Source: Clostridia bacterium (GTDB lineage: Bacteria; Bacillota; Clostridia; Christensenellales; CAG-138). Taken from it: a stretch of DNA of 64,000 nucleotides. Below, piece after piece: positions 50,085 through 58,036 of the stretch (within the stretch, counting starts at the first letter, position 1; each line of letters begins with the position of its first letter). The stretch lies in the NCBI GenBank assembly GCA_017545535.1, contig JAFWMS010000024.1, positions 1 to 64,000 on the forward strand, written 5' to 3'. The notes under the pieces are model-generated. The model was not told where the DNA came from. It saw only the letters and a program-made list of their open reading frames with translations, and ran no database searches. Made by a program: the position numbers and the translations under genes.

Positions 50085-52217
50085 ATGATCTTTTCTAGTC
50101 TGAGCAAAGAGCAGTTGGAAGCAGTCGAATCAACTGAAGGATATGTTCGCGTTTTAGCTTCAGCAGGAAGCGGAAAAACAAGGGCTTTGACATATCGTTA
50201 CGTATATTTGGTAAATGAATTAGGCCTTTCCACGGAAAATATTGCCTGCATCACTTTTACAAATAAAGCGGCTGGTGAAATGAAAAAGCGTATTCGCTCG
50301 ATGATCGGCGATCATGATACTGGCTATATTTGTACTTTTCATGGAATGGGTGTAAAGATTCTGCGAGAGGAAATCCACTACATTGGTTGGCCGTCAAGGT
50401 TCCGCATTCTCGACGAAGAAGATCAAGAATCCATACTTAAAAGAGTGTATAAAACGCTCAACATCACGAAGAACGAAATAACGTTCAAGAAAGCAAAAAA
50501 CATTATAACTAGAAAAAAGGATATTCATCCTTTAGGCTATGTTTCTTTGCTGCAAAAGGGTTCCGCTCATTCTATATATTCGACTGAAGAAAACAATTTA
50601 GAAACCCAGATTTTTTATGAATATCTTAAAGAACAGAAAAAAGAGTTTTGCCTTGATTTTGACGATTTGGTGTGTATCCCTTTAGCTATTTTTCACGTTC
50701 ATAAGGATATAGAGCAAAAATGGGCAAAGCGCTTTTTATATGTGATGGTGGATGAATTTCAAGATGTTTCTGCTACAAACTATGCTTTATGTGAAGCACT
50801 TAGTGGCTATCATAAAAACCTTTTTGTCGTTGGTGATCCTGATCAGCTTATTTATGAGTGGCGTGGTGCGAGGATGATATACTTTATGGATTTTGACAAG
50901 ACTCATCCTAACACAAAAACCATCTTTATGAATACAAATTATAGAAGCGCTGAAGGAGTTATAAAAGCAGCTAATTCTCTGATAGCATATAACAGAAACA
51001 GAATTCCAAAAGAGATGGTATCTACTAAGCCTTCAAAGCTTTTGGCTACCTATTATCATGGAAAAAGCGGAAATGATGAAGCAGATTTCGTATCGGAAGC
51101 AATTCAAATTTTAAACGAAAAAGGAGTGTCATATAGCGATATAGCCATTTTGTATAGGGCACACTATGTCTCACGAGAATTTGAGCAAAGTTTGTTAAGA
51201 AATAAGGTGCCATATTTTATCCATAGTGGGGTGCCCTTTTATCAACGCAAAGAAATAAAAGACATACTTTCATATATGCGATTGGTTGATAGCGATAGTA
51301 ATATTGACTTTGAACGAGCTGTACAAAATCCCAAAAGGGGGATAGGCGAGAAAAAACTTCAATACCTATCTACTTATGCAGAGGAAAATGGTCTTTCTCT
51401 TTATGAGGCACTAAAGAAATGTGCTTCTCAAACCCTGTTTGAAAAAACAGGAGCAGCGGATTTCATTTCCTTGATTGAAGATGCAAAGCGAAGCACAAGC
51501 GGGATATCCCTTAGTGATTTTGTGAACATGCTGTTTTCTTTTAGTGGCCTTGAGGATGAACTGAGGCAAACGGGAGATGATGAGAGATTAGATAATATTG
51601 CCTCGCTAAAAGCTTCAATTCAGGAACTAGAGGATAATTCTAGTGAAGAGATAACACTAAAAGACTATTTGGATGAAATATCCATATATACAAGTGCTGA
51701 TATAGTTACCAAAAAAGAAGCAGTTAACCTAATGACTATTCATGCGGCTAAAGGGCTTGAATATCCTTATGTATTTGTTGTTGGGATGAATGAGGGAATC
51801 TTCCCTTCATCCAGAGTAACGAAGATTGAGCAAGTGGAAGAAGAAAGGCGTTTAGCCTATGTTGCTTTTACCCGCGCCAAAGAAAAGCTGTTCATTACCG
51901 AATCAGAGGGAAACAAGGAAAACATGACTTTCCGTTACCCGTCGCGCTTTATTTTCAATGTTTCCCTAAAGAATGTTTCCAGTGTAATTGAGCTATCAGC
52001 TGATTTAATTGACCATGCACAGTCATACATTAAAAACAAAGAGTGCGAAGAAGTGCAAGGCAAGTTCCTATTTAAGCTGGATGACAAGGTGAATCACAAA
52101 GTTTTCGGAGATGGTGTTGTAGTATCTTTGGAACCGGATGGTATGCTGTTGATTAAGTTTGACCGTTTTGAAGATCCGCGAAAGGTCCAACAGTACAGCG
52201 TTCGTTTGCTTGACTGA
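50085..52217 (+). CDS. UvrD/PcrA-like superfamily 1 DNA helicase, AT-rich
   Basis: The 710-residue protein has the SF1A motifs: Walker A LASAGSGKTRAL (Lys31), ACITFTNKAAGEMKKRI (Ia), VDEFQDVS (II), GDPDQLIYEWRGA (III), LMTIHAAKGLEYPYVFVVGMNEGIFP (V) and EERRLAYVAFTRAKEKLF (VI). The C-terminal tail has KVNHKVFGDGVVV, the PcrA-type RNA-polymerase-binding fold. It is far more A/T-rich in codon use than every neighbour, and the change occurs at the gene borders, so recent acquisition is likely. No transposase or repeat borders it. A 3'-5' helicase of repair or an accessory defence role both fit. Confidence 0.92.
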   Translation: MIFSSLSKEQLEAVESTEGYVRVLASAGSGKTRALTYRYVYLVNELGLSTENIACITFTNKAAGEMKKRIRSMIGDHDTGYICTFHGMGVKILREEIHYIGWPSRFRILDEEDQESILKRVYKTLNITKNEITFKKAKNIITRKKDIHPLGYVSLLQKGSAHSIYSTEENNLETQIFYEYLKEQKKEFCLDFDDLVCIPLAIFHVHKDIEQKWAKRFLYVMVDEFQDVSATNYALCEALSGYHKNLFVVGDPDQLIYEWRGARMIYFMDFDKTHPNTKTIFMNTNYRSAEGVIKAANSLIAYNRNRIPKEMVSTKPSKLLATYYHGKSGNDEADFVSEAIQILNEKGVSYSDIAILYRAHYVSREFEQSLLRNKVPYFIHSGVPFYQRKEIKDILSYMRLVDSDSNIDFERAVQNPKRGIGEKKLQYLSTYAEENGLSLYEALKKCASQTLFEKTGAADFISLIEDAKRSTSGISLSDFVNMLFSFSGLEDELRQTGDDERLDNIASLKASIQELEDNSSEEITLKDYLDEISIYTSADIVTKKEAVNLMTIHAAKGLEYPYVFVVGMNEGIFPSSRVTKIEQVEEERRLAYVAFTRAKEKLFITESEGNKENMTFRYPSRFIFNVSLKNVSSVIELSADLIDHAQSYIKNKECEEVQGKFLFKLDDKVNHKVFGDGVVVSLEPDGMLLIKFDRFEDPRKVQQYSVRLLD

Positions 52218-52242
52218 GGATGTTTTGCTGTTAACTTCATTG

Positions 52243-52272
52243 TTGCGATCACATAATTTCCTATGCTATACT
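52243..52272 (+). promoter_or_regulatory. Promoter of the dCMP deaminase gene
   Basis: TTGCGA, an 18-base spacer and an extended -10 TGcTATACT, 28 bases upstream of ATG 52300. Confidence 0.65.
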
Positions 52273-52299
52273 AATATAAATACCTACGGAGGATGCACT

Positions 52300-52719
52300 A
52301 TGGAACGGGTCAGCAAGCGGCAATACTATCTGGACATCGCGGCGGAGGTGGCGCGCCGGTCCACCTGCCTTCGGCGGCAGTACGGGGCCGTCATCGTGAA
52401 GAACGACGAGATCGTGGCCACCGGCTACAACGGCGCCCCCCGGGGCGACGAGAACTGCTGTGACGTGGGCGTCTGCTGGCGGGAGGCCCACGGCATCCCC
52501 CACGGGGAGCAGTATGAGAAGTGCGTGGCCGTCCACGCCGAGTGCAACGCCATCATCTCCGCCAGCCGCAACGAGATGCTGGGGGCCACCCTGTACCTCT
52601 TCGGCTTTGAGAACGGCAAGCCCATGCAGAAGGCGGAACCCTGCGTTATGTGCGCCCGCATGATCAAGAATGCCGGCATCGCCATGGTCATCAACCAGAC
52701 CGAGGACCGCCCCGTCTGA
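52300..52719 (+). CDS. dCMP deaminase (ComEB-like)
   Basis: The 139-residue zinc enzyme has the deaminase signature HAECNAI and PCVMCARM (His and two Cys ligands, catalytic Glu) and the N-terminal YNGAPRG segment of dCMP deaminases. It converts dCMP to dUMP for thymidylate synthesis. ATG 52300 has CGGAGG upstream; an upstream open frame of 47 codons lies in the AT-rich tail of the helicase region and has no site. Confidence 0.94.
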   Translation: MERVSKRQYYLDIAAEVARRSTCLRRQYGAVIVKNDEIVATGYNGAPRGDENCCDVGVCWREAHGIPHGEQYEKCVAVHAECNAIISASRNEMLGATLYLFGFENGKPMQKAEPCVMCARMIKNAGIAMVINQTEDRPV

Positions 52720-52757
52720 TCCTACGATTTTCCCGGCCGAAAATCCTGTTTTTCCTC

Positions 52758-52786
52758 TTGACATTTCGGCCTTGGATGGCTACAAT
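52758..52786 (+). promoter_or_regulatory. Promoter of the tRNA-Arg gene
   Basis: TTGACA, a 17-base spacer and TACAAT, 31 bases before the mature tRNA. Near consensus, as expected for a stable RNA. Confidence 0.85.
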
Positions 52787-52817
52787 AGATAAGCGTTCCG
52801 GGTCGTCCGGAACGAAT

Positions 52818-52893
52818 GCGCCCATAGCTCAGCGGATAGAGTGCCCGGCTACGAACCGGTAGGTCGAGAGTTCGAATCTCCCTGGGCGCGCCA
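52818..52893 (+). tRNA. tRNA-Arg (anticodon ACG)
   Basis: A 76-base cloverleaf: acceptor GCGCCCA (52818-52824) pairs with TGGGCGC (52883-52889), D-arm AGCTCAGC, anticodon loop CTACGAA with ACG, T-loop TTCGAATC and an encoded CCA end (52891-52893). Confidence 0.97.
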
Positions 52894-52930
52894 AGTAAAA
52901 AAGCCACCGTCAGGTGGCTTTTTTACTTGG
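52891..52930 (+). terminator. Terminator after tRNA-Arg
   Basis: An 18-bp perfect inverted repeat CCAAGTAAAAAAGCCACC/GGTGGCTTTTTTACTTGG around GTCA. It starts within the CCA of the tRNA. Confidence 0.9.
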
Positions 52931-52943
52931 CATTTTAAGTAGG

Positions 52944-53050
52944 AGGATTCGAACTGGGTTCGGGAGTGAATTTGGCCCCGGTGGGGCCAAAGAGCCGAAC
53001 CCTGAGCGAGGCCGCAGCCGAGGATTCGAATCTCCCTGTTCCCGCTCCGT
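52944..53050. repeat. Structured element with tRNA-like ends downstream of tRNA-Arg
   Basis: A large hairpin GGGTTCGG/CCGAACCC (52956-52963 with 52995-53002) encloses an inner TTGGCCCC/GGGGCCAA stem. It is flanked by AGGATTCGAA on the left (52944) and AGGATTCGAATCTCCC on the right (53021), which resemble a tRNA T-arm. No protein gene is supported inside. It looks like a dispersed structured repeat or remnant. Confidence 0.5.
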
Positions 53051-53064
53051 ATCGGAACGCGACA

Positions 53065-53247
53065 TCAGTACCGAATGATGTAATAGATCACGTATGCCCA
53101 GCTGAGAAGCCCATGAACAATGGCCCAGCCGATGGAATGCCACGCGGTGTAACTGATCACCATGGCCAGGGCGCTCCCGAAGGTGACGCCGGATTTCACG
53201 GTCTTCTTGACGATCGTTGTGTTCTTTTCAGCATTGTGCGTATCCAT
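53065..53247 (-). CDS. Small membrane protein of 60 residues
   Basis: The product has a charged N-terminus (to residue 18) and two hydrophobic stretches (22-35 and 39-58) with SYTAWHSIGWAIVHG between, ending in an aromatic YVIYYIIRY. AAAGGAATGG lies about 8-14 bases upstream of ATG 53247. It follows the DUF3021-like gene on the same strand by 30 bases. The family is not named; the pattern of conserved His/Trp suggests a real gene. Confidence 0.6.
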   Translation of the reverse strand: MDTHNAEKNTTIVKKTVKSGVTFGSALAMVISYTAWHSIGWAIVHGLLSWAYVIYYIIRY

Positions 53248-53277
53248 AAGATTCCATTCCTTTCTACACCTTTTTCT

Positions 53278-53739
53278 TTAGGAGAGTGGCTGCCGCTTGT
53301 CCTCACCGTGGAGCCGCTGGAAGGCCTGCAGCTCCTGGTTGACCTGTTTGGCCTGGACGGAGTTCGCCAAAAAGGAGAACAAGAACACCAGCAGATAGAT
53401 TATCAGCACGCTGCCGGCCAGCCCCAGCACTACAGCGGGTCGGGACGTGTCGATCATGCGGCTCCGGAAGGCCAGGAACAGCACCACGGCCTCGGTCAGC
53501 AGAAACTGCAGCCCCTCCCGTACAACCAGTTCCTTAGGCTTCAACTCCCGCTTCGACCAGGTCACCAGACTGGGGACCACGCAGCAGCCGGCGTAGATCA
53601 GGGGGGAGAGAAAGCTTTCATACCCGAAGCGGACCTGGGGATCGAAGGCGGTGCCCAGGATATACATGGCGAAGGTGATAAGCGTGGAAAGCATGAAAAA
53701 CAGTATCAGCTTTCGAATCAAAAACTGCTTTAAATCCAT
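53278..53739 (-). CDS. DUF3021-like four-helix membrane protein
   Basis: The 153-residue protein has four membrane segments (about 10-28, 42-60, 75-92, 103-125) and a charged C-terminus, as in DUF3021 proteins, which are usually encoded next to a LytTR regulator. It follows the LytTR gene by four bases. It may control the regulator's activity from the membrane. Confidence 0.75.
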   Translation of the reverse strand: MDLKQFLIRKLILFFMLSTLITFAMYILGTAFDPQVRFGYESFLSPLIYAGCCVVPSLVTWSKRELKPKELVVREGLQFLLTEAVVLFLAFRSRMIDTSRPAVVLGLAGSVLIIYLLVFLFSFLANSVQAKQVNQELQAFQRLHGEDKRQPLS

Positions 53740-53743
53740 TTCA

Positions 53744-54184
53744 TCACGCTCCTTTCAGGGCGGCCTTCAAATCCTTGACGTAGCTGCGGGAGATGATCAC
53801 TTCTTCACCGGACTGCAATACGGCGCTCAGCCGCCCGTTCAGGGCAGGCTGGATGGAGTGGACTTTCATCAGGTTCAAGAGCATGGCCTTGGAAACGCGC
53901 AAAAAATGCTTGGGCCGCAGCAGACTTTCCAACTCATAAATTCGGTAGCCGGTTTCATACACCTTTTCCTTCGTGTACAGGAAGGTCTTGCCGTCCACCG
54001 ACTCGATGTAGTAGAGCTCGGACACAGGGACCTCATACTGCTTTTTGTTCAGCACGCCGGACAGGCTTCCCTGCCGGGACTTGACGAAAGCGGCGATCTC
54101 CCGCACCTCCTCGGTGACGGCCCGGCAGCAGATCAGGATCAGCTCCTGCTCTCCCGGGCCGATTTGCTTGAGCCTTACATCCAT
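53744..54184 (-). CDS. LytTR-type DNA-binding regulator
   Basis: The 146-residue protein lacks a receiver domain. It has an N-terminal region of about 45 residues and a LytTR domain: VPVSELYYIESVDGKTFLYT, YELESLL, FLRVSKAMLLNLMKV and VIISRSYVKDLKAAL. Such stand-alone regulators bind direct repeats and act with a cognate membrane protein such as the DUF3021-like product. It heads a three-gene minus-strand operon. Confidence 0.9.
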   Translation of the reverse strand: MDVRLKQIGPGEQELILICCRAVTEEVREIAAFVKSRQGSLSGVLNKKQYEVPVSELYYIESVDGKTFLYTKEKVYETGYRIYELESLLRPKHFLRVSKAMLLNLMKVHSIQPALNGRLSAVLQSGEEVIISRSYVKDLKAALKGA

Positions 54185-54219
54185 AGACGCCCCTCCTGTG
54201 CCGGATACTCTTTGCGACC

Positions 54220-54248
54220 ATTATACGGAGGTTGAGGGCGAAATGCAA
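54220..54248 (-). promoter_or_regulatory. Promoter of the LytTR operon
   Basis: On the minus strand: TTGCAT, a 17-base spacer and TATAAT, 36 bases upstream of the LytTR ATG. Confidence 0.75.
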
Positions 54249-54264
54249 GGAAACGAGGCTGTTT

Positions 54265-55020
54265 TTAGATCCTTCCCGCCTCCGTCGGAGCCTTTTTCGA
54301 AAGCCAGCCCCTAAAGAGGCCGCCCTCGAACAGGGAAATGATGATGAAAAAGATGTCCGCGAACAGGATGAAGACGAAGGAGGGGATCAGGATTCGAGTG
54401 TATCTCTTCCCGGTGAAGGTCCCTTTGCGGATGGAGCCGCCCATGCGGGCCAGGTAGACGAGCACACCCAGATTGAAGTAAAGCAACAGCGCCGCGTTCT
54501 CGCCAAAGCTGATCCATGCATTCTTGGGGAAAAGGTCCCCGGTGTTGACGACGCTGAGCAGTGTGTTCAGCACCAGCAGCCCCACGTCCACCAGGAACAG
54601 GATCCGGGTCACGTTCAGCATCACGCCGCCGCCGATCCCTACGCCGCCGCCCCAGGCAAGCCCCGCACGGGCGCAGAAGTGCTCAAAGCCCTGCATCAGG
54701 GGCTCGTTCTGCTTGCCCTCGATGAAGCCGTTGTTGGCGATGCAGTAGACGGAAAAATGCAGATCCTTCTCCCGGCAGTATGCCTCCATCTTCTCTAGGA
54801 AGCGGAGCACGTGGGAGGGGATGCTGTCCACGTAAAGGGGGATGCCGAACACCACCGCCTGGGCATCGGAAAGCTCCTTCAGGATCCGGTCGTAATCCGC
54901 CGGCGTGCGGAGCTTTTCCATGACCTTCTGTCCGCCCACGAACAGGCGCTGCAGGAACAGGAAGTAGGCAGAGGCGCAAAAGCTCTTCTTGGGGCTGCAG
55001 TTGATGAAAACCGTCTTCAT
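54265..55020 (-). CDS. Flavodoxin-like domain fused to membrane segments
   Basis: The 251-residue protein begins with a flavodoxin/NADPH-dependent FMN reductase-type domain (1-130): FINCSPKKSFCASAYFL as the phosphate loop and VVFGIPLYVDSIPSHVLRFLE as the second flavin loop. Three membrane helices follow (about 140-160, 175-195, 215-235). The FMN phosphate loop is atypical. ATG 55020 overlaps the stop of the upstream flavodoxin gene (ATGA). A membrane-bound redox partner is a reasonable guess. Confidence 0.75.
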   Translation of the reverse strand: MKTVFINCSPKKSFCASAYFLFLQRLFVGGQKVMEKLRTPADYDRILKELSDAQAVVFGIPLYVDSIPSHVLRFLEKMEAYCREKDLHFSVYCIANNGFIEGKQNEPLMQGFEHFCARAGLAWGGGVGIGGGVMLNVTRILFLVDVGLLVLNTLLSVVNTGDLFPKNAWISFGENAALLLYFNLGVLVYLARMGGSIRKGTFTGKRYTRILIPSFVFILFADIFFIIISLFEGGLFRGWLSKKAPTEAGRI

Positions 55021-55505
55021 AATGCTCCCTCCAATGCCCTCAGGTCTTCGAGGAAAAGGACTTCGGACCGTGCAAAACCGTCGTTGACGGCGTTGCGCTG
55101 AGCCAGCAGCCGGAAGGTCTCCTTTTCGGCTTCGGTGATCTCACCGTAGACGATCACCTTCCATAGATCGTGTCGCCCATAGCGCAGGGTGTGATGCATC
55201 TGTCGGCCCCGGTAGGTGCTGAAGGGGGTGGAGGTGCCGATGGAACGGTCCAGCACGTTTTTTATATCGGCGCTGTATCCGCCGTAGAGATTCTTTGTGA
55301 CGATCACCAGCTCGTTCGCCTGGCCGATGACGCGGCAAACCTGCTGGAGCGTATCCTTCATCTTGCATTCCGCCGGATGCTTGGTCCAGCAGCCGAAGCA
55401 GCCCTGACAAGGCGTGTATTTCCCGTCCGCCGCCAGCGCGCGGTCGCATCTCGTTTCGATCAGCTCGTCGTAGGTCCGATCGAGATCGTATAGGATCACC
55501 TTCAT
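55017..55505 (-). CDS. Flavodoxin family protein
   Basis: The 162-residue protein has a Rossmann-like pattern with a Cys cluster, TPCQGCFGCWTKHPAECKMKD, as in the iron-sulfur flavoprotein/NADPH-FMN reductase family, and VTKNLYGGYSADIKNVLDRS as the flavin-binding loop. Three ATGs stand in a row; the third (55505) is preferred because AAAGGAGG is then 7 bases upstream. It is probably co-translated with the membrane-fused flavodoxin-like protein. Confidence 0.8.
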   Translation of the reverse strand: MKVILYDLDRTYDELIETRCDRALAADGKYTPCQGCFGCWTKHPAECKMKDTLQQVCRVIGQANELVIVTKNLYGGYSADIKNVLDRSIGTSTPFSTYRGRQMHHTLRYGRHDLWKVIVYGEITEAEKETFRLLAQRNAVNDGFARSEVLFLEDLRALEGAL

Positions 55506-55635
55506 CATCATGCCTCCTTTGTCCCGGCGGTGCCCGGGTCATCTTGCTTACAGAGCCATTCTACCGTTTTTTTCATCGTTTTCAAGGCCTCGGACGGCAA
55601 GATGCATTTTGAGGCCATAAGATGCAAAAAGGCGC

Positions 55636-55664
55636 TTCGCTTTTTGTCAGCCGCCTGATATACT
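55636..55664 (+). promoter_or_regulatory. Promoter of the 105-residue protein gene
   Basis: TTCGCT, a 17-base spacer and an extended -10 TGaTATACT, 33 bases before ATG 55697. Confidence 0.55.
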
Positions 55665-55696
55665 ATATGATAAAGATCCGGTATGGGGCAGGAGAG

Positions 55697-56014
55697 ATGA
55701 CGGAAAAAGGCCGAAAAAACAGACTGGAATGGAGCATGGCAAAGGCTGACCTTTGCCGTGAGGTGCTGTCGCTGGGGTTCCCGGAGGAGTTTGGGGAGCT
55801 GCTGGCCGGGGAGTTGGGCAGCCCCCGGTCCATGGGTCGCATGACGTCGTATCTCAGAAGCGTCCGGCCCCGCAGCGTGGAGACCATCGTGGACGAGATG
55901 CTGGCCATCGCCAGCGAAGCGGAATCCTGGCGGCAGAGGAAGGAGAGCCAGGAGGCTCAGGCTAGCTACAACGAATGGCTGCGCTGGCGGCATCGGCAGG
56001 GGGACGAGGAATAA
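55697..56014 (+). CDS. Small helical protein of 105 residues, unknown function
   Basis: The protein is all-helical by composition, with the conserved-looking blocks LCREVLSLGFPEEFGELLAG and SMGRMTSYLRSVRPRSVETIVDEMLAI. No zinc or catalytic motif is seen. GGAGAG lies before ATG 55697. The family is not recognised with certainty. It ends two bases before the convergent lipase-like gene. Confidence 0.65.
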   Translation: MTEKGRKNRLEWSMAKADLCREVLSLGFPEEFGELLAGELGSPRSMGRMTSYLRSVRPRSVETIVDEMLAIASEAESWRQRKESQEAQASYNEWLRWRHRQGDEE

Positions 56015-56016
56015 CC

Positions 56017-56802
56017 TCAGTGATCGGCCGACGCCTCCACCGTCTGGCTGGTGAGCTTTTTATAGAGCCCCGGTAGGTCGTAATGGACGTGGTAGCGGAG
56101 GGGATGGAGCAGGCGAAACAGGGAGCGCTTCTGGTCCGTCCCCACCCTGACCCGGTGGATCATGGTGAACCCCCGGAAGGGGGGCATATAGGTGATGAGA
56201 TCGTTGACGTCTGCGAAGTTGGCGCACTCCGTGCACAGGGTGGAAAGGTACCGCTGCATCCGCTTCCGGTTCAGCGGGGTGCATTTGAAGGGGCGCACGC
56301 TGCCGAAGGTATACAGATAGGGCTTCACGCCGAAGTTGTAATTCAAATCCTGGCAGCAGAGGCAGGCGATGGCTGAGCCCAAAGACCAGCCCAAAATCTC
56401 CGTGGCCGCCTCGGGATGCTCCTCATGAAGGGCGGCCCACTGTTCCCGCACCTCCTGTTTGATGGCAAGATACATGTTCCCCCAGCCGTGGTGCACCCGA
56501 AGCTGCAGGGGCTCGCCCTCAAACTCGATGGCTCGATAGTACCGGCTGCCGAATTCGAACACGTTGGCCACCCAGTCGATGGCCCCGAAGGTCCGCTGGA
56601 AGTGGATCTGGATCACGTCTCTGTCCGGCTCATAATGCATCTCGTAGTTGACCTCATGGGCAAGGCCCAGAAGCTTCCCGATCTGGGTGGTGTTGTATTT
56701 CACGGCGACGTACTTCACCGGGTAGGTGGCCCGCCCGGTATGGGTATAATCCTCGCTGGTGTTGATGAAGTACTCCTCGTAAGGGAGCCGCCGATACTGC
56801 AT
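56017..56802 (-). CDS. Lipase class 3-like alpha/beta hydrolase
   Basis: The 261-residue protein has a nucleophile elbow GWSLGSAIACLCC (Ser about 145), preceded by VHHGWGNMYLAIKQEV as the oxyanion region, and Asp and His candidates in NDLITYMPP and TMIHRVRVG. This is the Lipase_3 pattern. No signal peptide; probably intracellular. The substrate is unknown. Confidence 0.82.
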   Translation of the reverse strand: MQYRRLPYEEYFINTSEDYTHTGRATYPVKYVAVKYNTTQIGKLLGLAHEVNYEMHYEPDRDVIQIHFQRTFGAIDWVANVFEFGSRYYRAIEFEGEPLQLRVHHGWGNMYLAIKQEVREQWAALHEEHPEAATEILGWSLGSAIACLCCQDLNYNFGVKPYLYTFGSVRPFKCTPLNRKRMQRYLSTLCTECANFADVNDLITYMPPFRGFTMIHRVRVGTDQKRSLFRLLHPLRYHVHYDLPGLYKKLTSQTVEASADH

Positions 56803-56897
56803 GAAAAGCGCCTCTTTTTCCTGGATCTGCCCATTTTATACCACAGGCCGCGGTTTTTGTAAAGGATCGTCGAAAAAGCCGCGCCGACAAGGGGGCG

Positions 56898-56926
56898 TTG
56901 ACAGGTCCCCTCCGGGTTCCTATACT
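56898..56926 (+). promoter_or_regulatory. Promoter of the GyrI-like/VOC operon
   Basis: TTGACA, a 17-base spacer and TATACT, 41 bases upstream of ATG 56967. Confidence 0.85.
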
Positions 56927-56966
56927 GTATACGACGAACGAACACAAAAGGACACAGGGAGGAAAC

Positions 56967-57617
56967 ATGGCGTTCGATTTCAAGAAGGAATATAAGGAGT
57001 TCTATCTGCCGAAGGATCGGCCCGGCATCGTGACGGTGCCGCCCGTAAACTATATCGCCGTGCGGGGCCAGGGCGACCCCAACGAGGCGGACGGCGCGTA
57101 TCAGCAGGCCCTTGGTCTTCTGTACGGCGTGGCTTTCACCATCAAGATGAGCAAGATGGGGGACCATCGGATCGAGGGCTACTTCGATTACGTGGTGCCG
57201 CCCTTGGAGGGCTTCTGGTGGCAGAAGGGAGTGGTAGGCATCGACTACGCCCACAAGGAGGCCTTTCACTGGATCTCCGTGATCCGGCTGCCGGATTTCG
57301 TCACCCGAGCCGATTTCGACTGGGCGGTGGCGGAGGCTGCCCGGAAAAAGAAGAACGACTTCTCCCTGGTGGAGTTTTTTACCTACGACGAGGGGCTCTG
57401 CGTCCAGTGCATGCATCTGGGGCCCTATGACGACGAGCCTGCCACCGTGGCCAAAATGCACGAATACATGGCCCAACAGGGGTATGTCCTGGACATCTCA
57501 GATCGGCGGATGCACCACGAGATCTATCTGAGCGACGCCCGCAAGACCGCCCCGGAGAAGCTGAAAACCGTGATCCGTCACCCCATTCGGGGCATAATAA
57601 AAGGAGGTAAAGAATGA
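56967..57617 (+). CDS. GyrI-like small-molecule-binding domain protein
   Basis: The 216-residue protein matches GyrI-like proteins of Firmicutes: an N-terminal FDFKKEYKEFYLPKDRPGIV, then VNYIAVRGQGDPN, IEGYFDYVVPPLEGFWW and CVQCMHLGPYDDEPATV. The fold binds amphipathic small molecules; some members hydrolyse toxic cyclic compounds. GGGAGGAAAC precedes the ATG. Its stop overlaps the VOC gene. Confidence 0.88.
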   Translation: MAFDFKKEYKEFYLPKDRPGIVTVPPVNYIAVRGQGDPNEADGAYQQALGLLYGVAFTIKMSKMGDHRIEGYFDYVVPPLEGFWWQKGVVGIDYAHKEAFHWISVIRLPDFVTRADFDWAVAEAARKKKNDFSLVEFFTYDEGLCVQCMHLGPYDDEPATVAKMHEYMAQQGYVLDISDRRMHHEIYLSDARKTAPEKLKTVIRHPIRGIIKGGKE

Positions 57618-58024
57618 GATTGGATGGCTTTGGTCTGCTGGTCCAGGATATGGGGCGGATGATCCGCTTTTATCGGGACGTGCTTGGCTTTGAGATACGG
57701 GAGGCGGAGGACACGGAAAACGTGTATCTCGTGAAGGACGGGACCCTGTTTTTGCTCTATGGCCGGAAGGATTTCGAAAGGATGACCGCTCGCTCCTACG
57801 GCTATGTCCAGGGGCTCAACGGCCATTTTGAGATCGCCCTCTATGTGGACACCTTTTCGGAGGTGGACAAAGCCTTTCGCCGGGCGGTGGAGCAGGGCGC
57901 TCAGCCCGTGCTTGCCCCCACCACGGAGCCCTGGGGCCAGCGGACCTGCTATATCGCCGACCCGGAGGGAAATTTGATCGAGATCGGTTCCTGGGACAGG
58001 CCCTATGAGGAGAAGGATCGGTAG
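57614..58024 (+). CDS. VOC family (glyoxalase/bleomycin resistance-like) protein
   Basis: The 136-residue protein has the paired beta-alpha-beta-beta-beta VOC modules: LVQDMGRMIRFYRDVLGFEI at the start, HFEIALYVDTFSEVDKAF and YIADPEGNLIEIGSW at the end. The His and Glu metal-ligand positions appear present. Substrate unknown. ATGA overlap with the GyrI-like gene and AAAGGAGG upstream suggest joint work on a small molecule. Confidence 0.88.
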   Translation: MRLDGFGLLVQDMGRMIRFYRDVLGFEIREAEDTENVYLVKDGTLFLLYGRKDFERMTARSYGYVQGLNGHFEIALYVDTFSEVDKAFRRAVEQGAQPVLAPTTEPWGQRTCYIADPEGNLIEIGSWDRPYEEKDR

Positions 58025-58036
58025 CCTGATCGAAAC

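Noticed and set aside
52910..53143. Minus-strand open frame over the structured element after tRNA-Arg
   Set aside because: It spans the nested hairpin and tRNA-like flanks, has low-complexity Pro/Ser/Arg content and no ribosome site.
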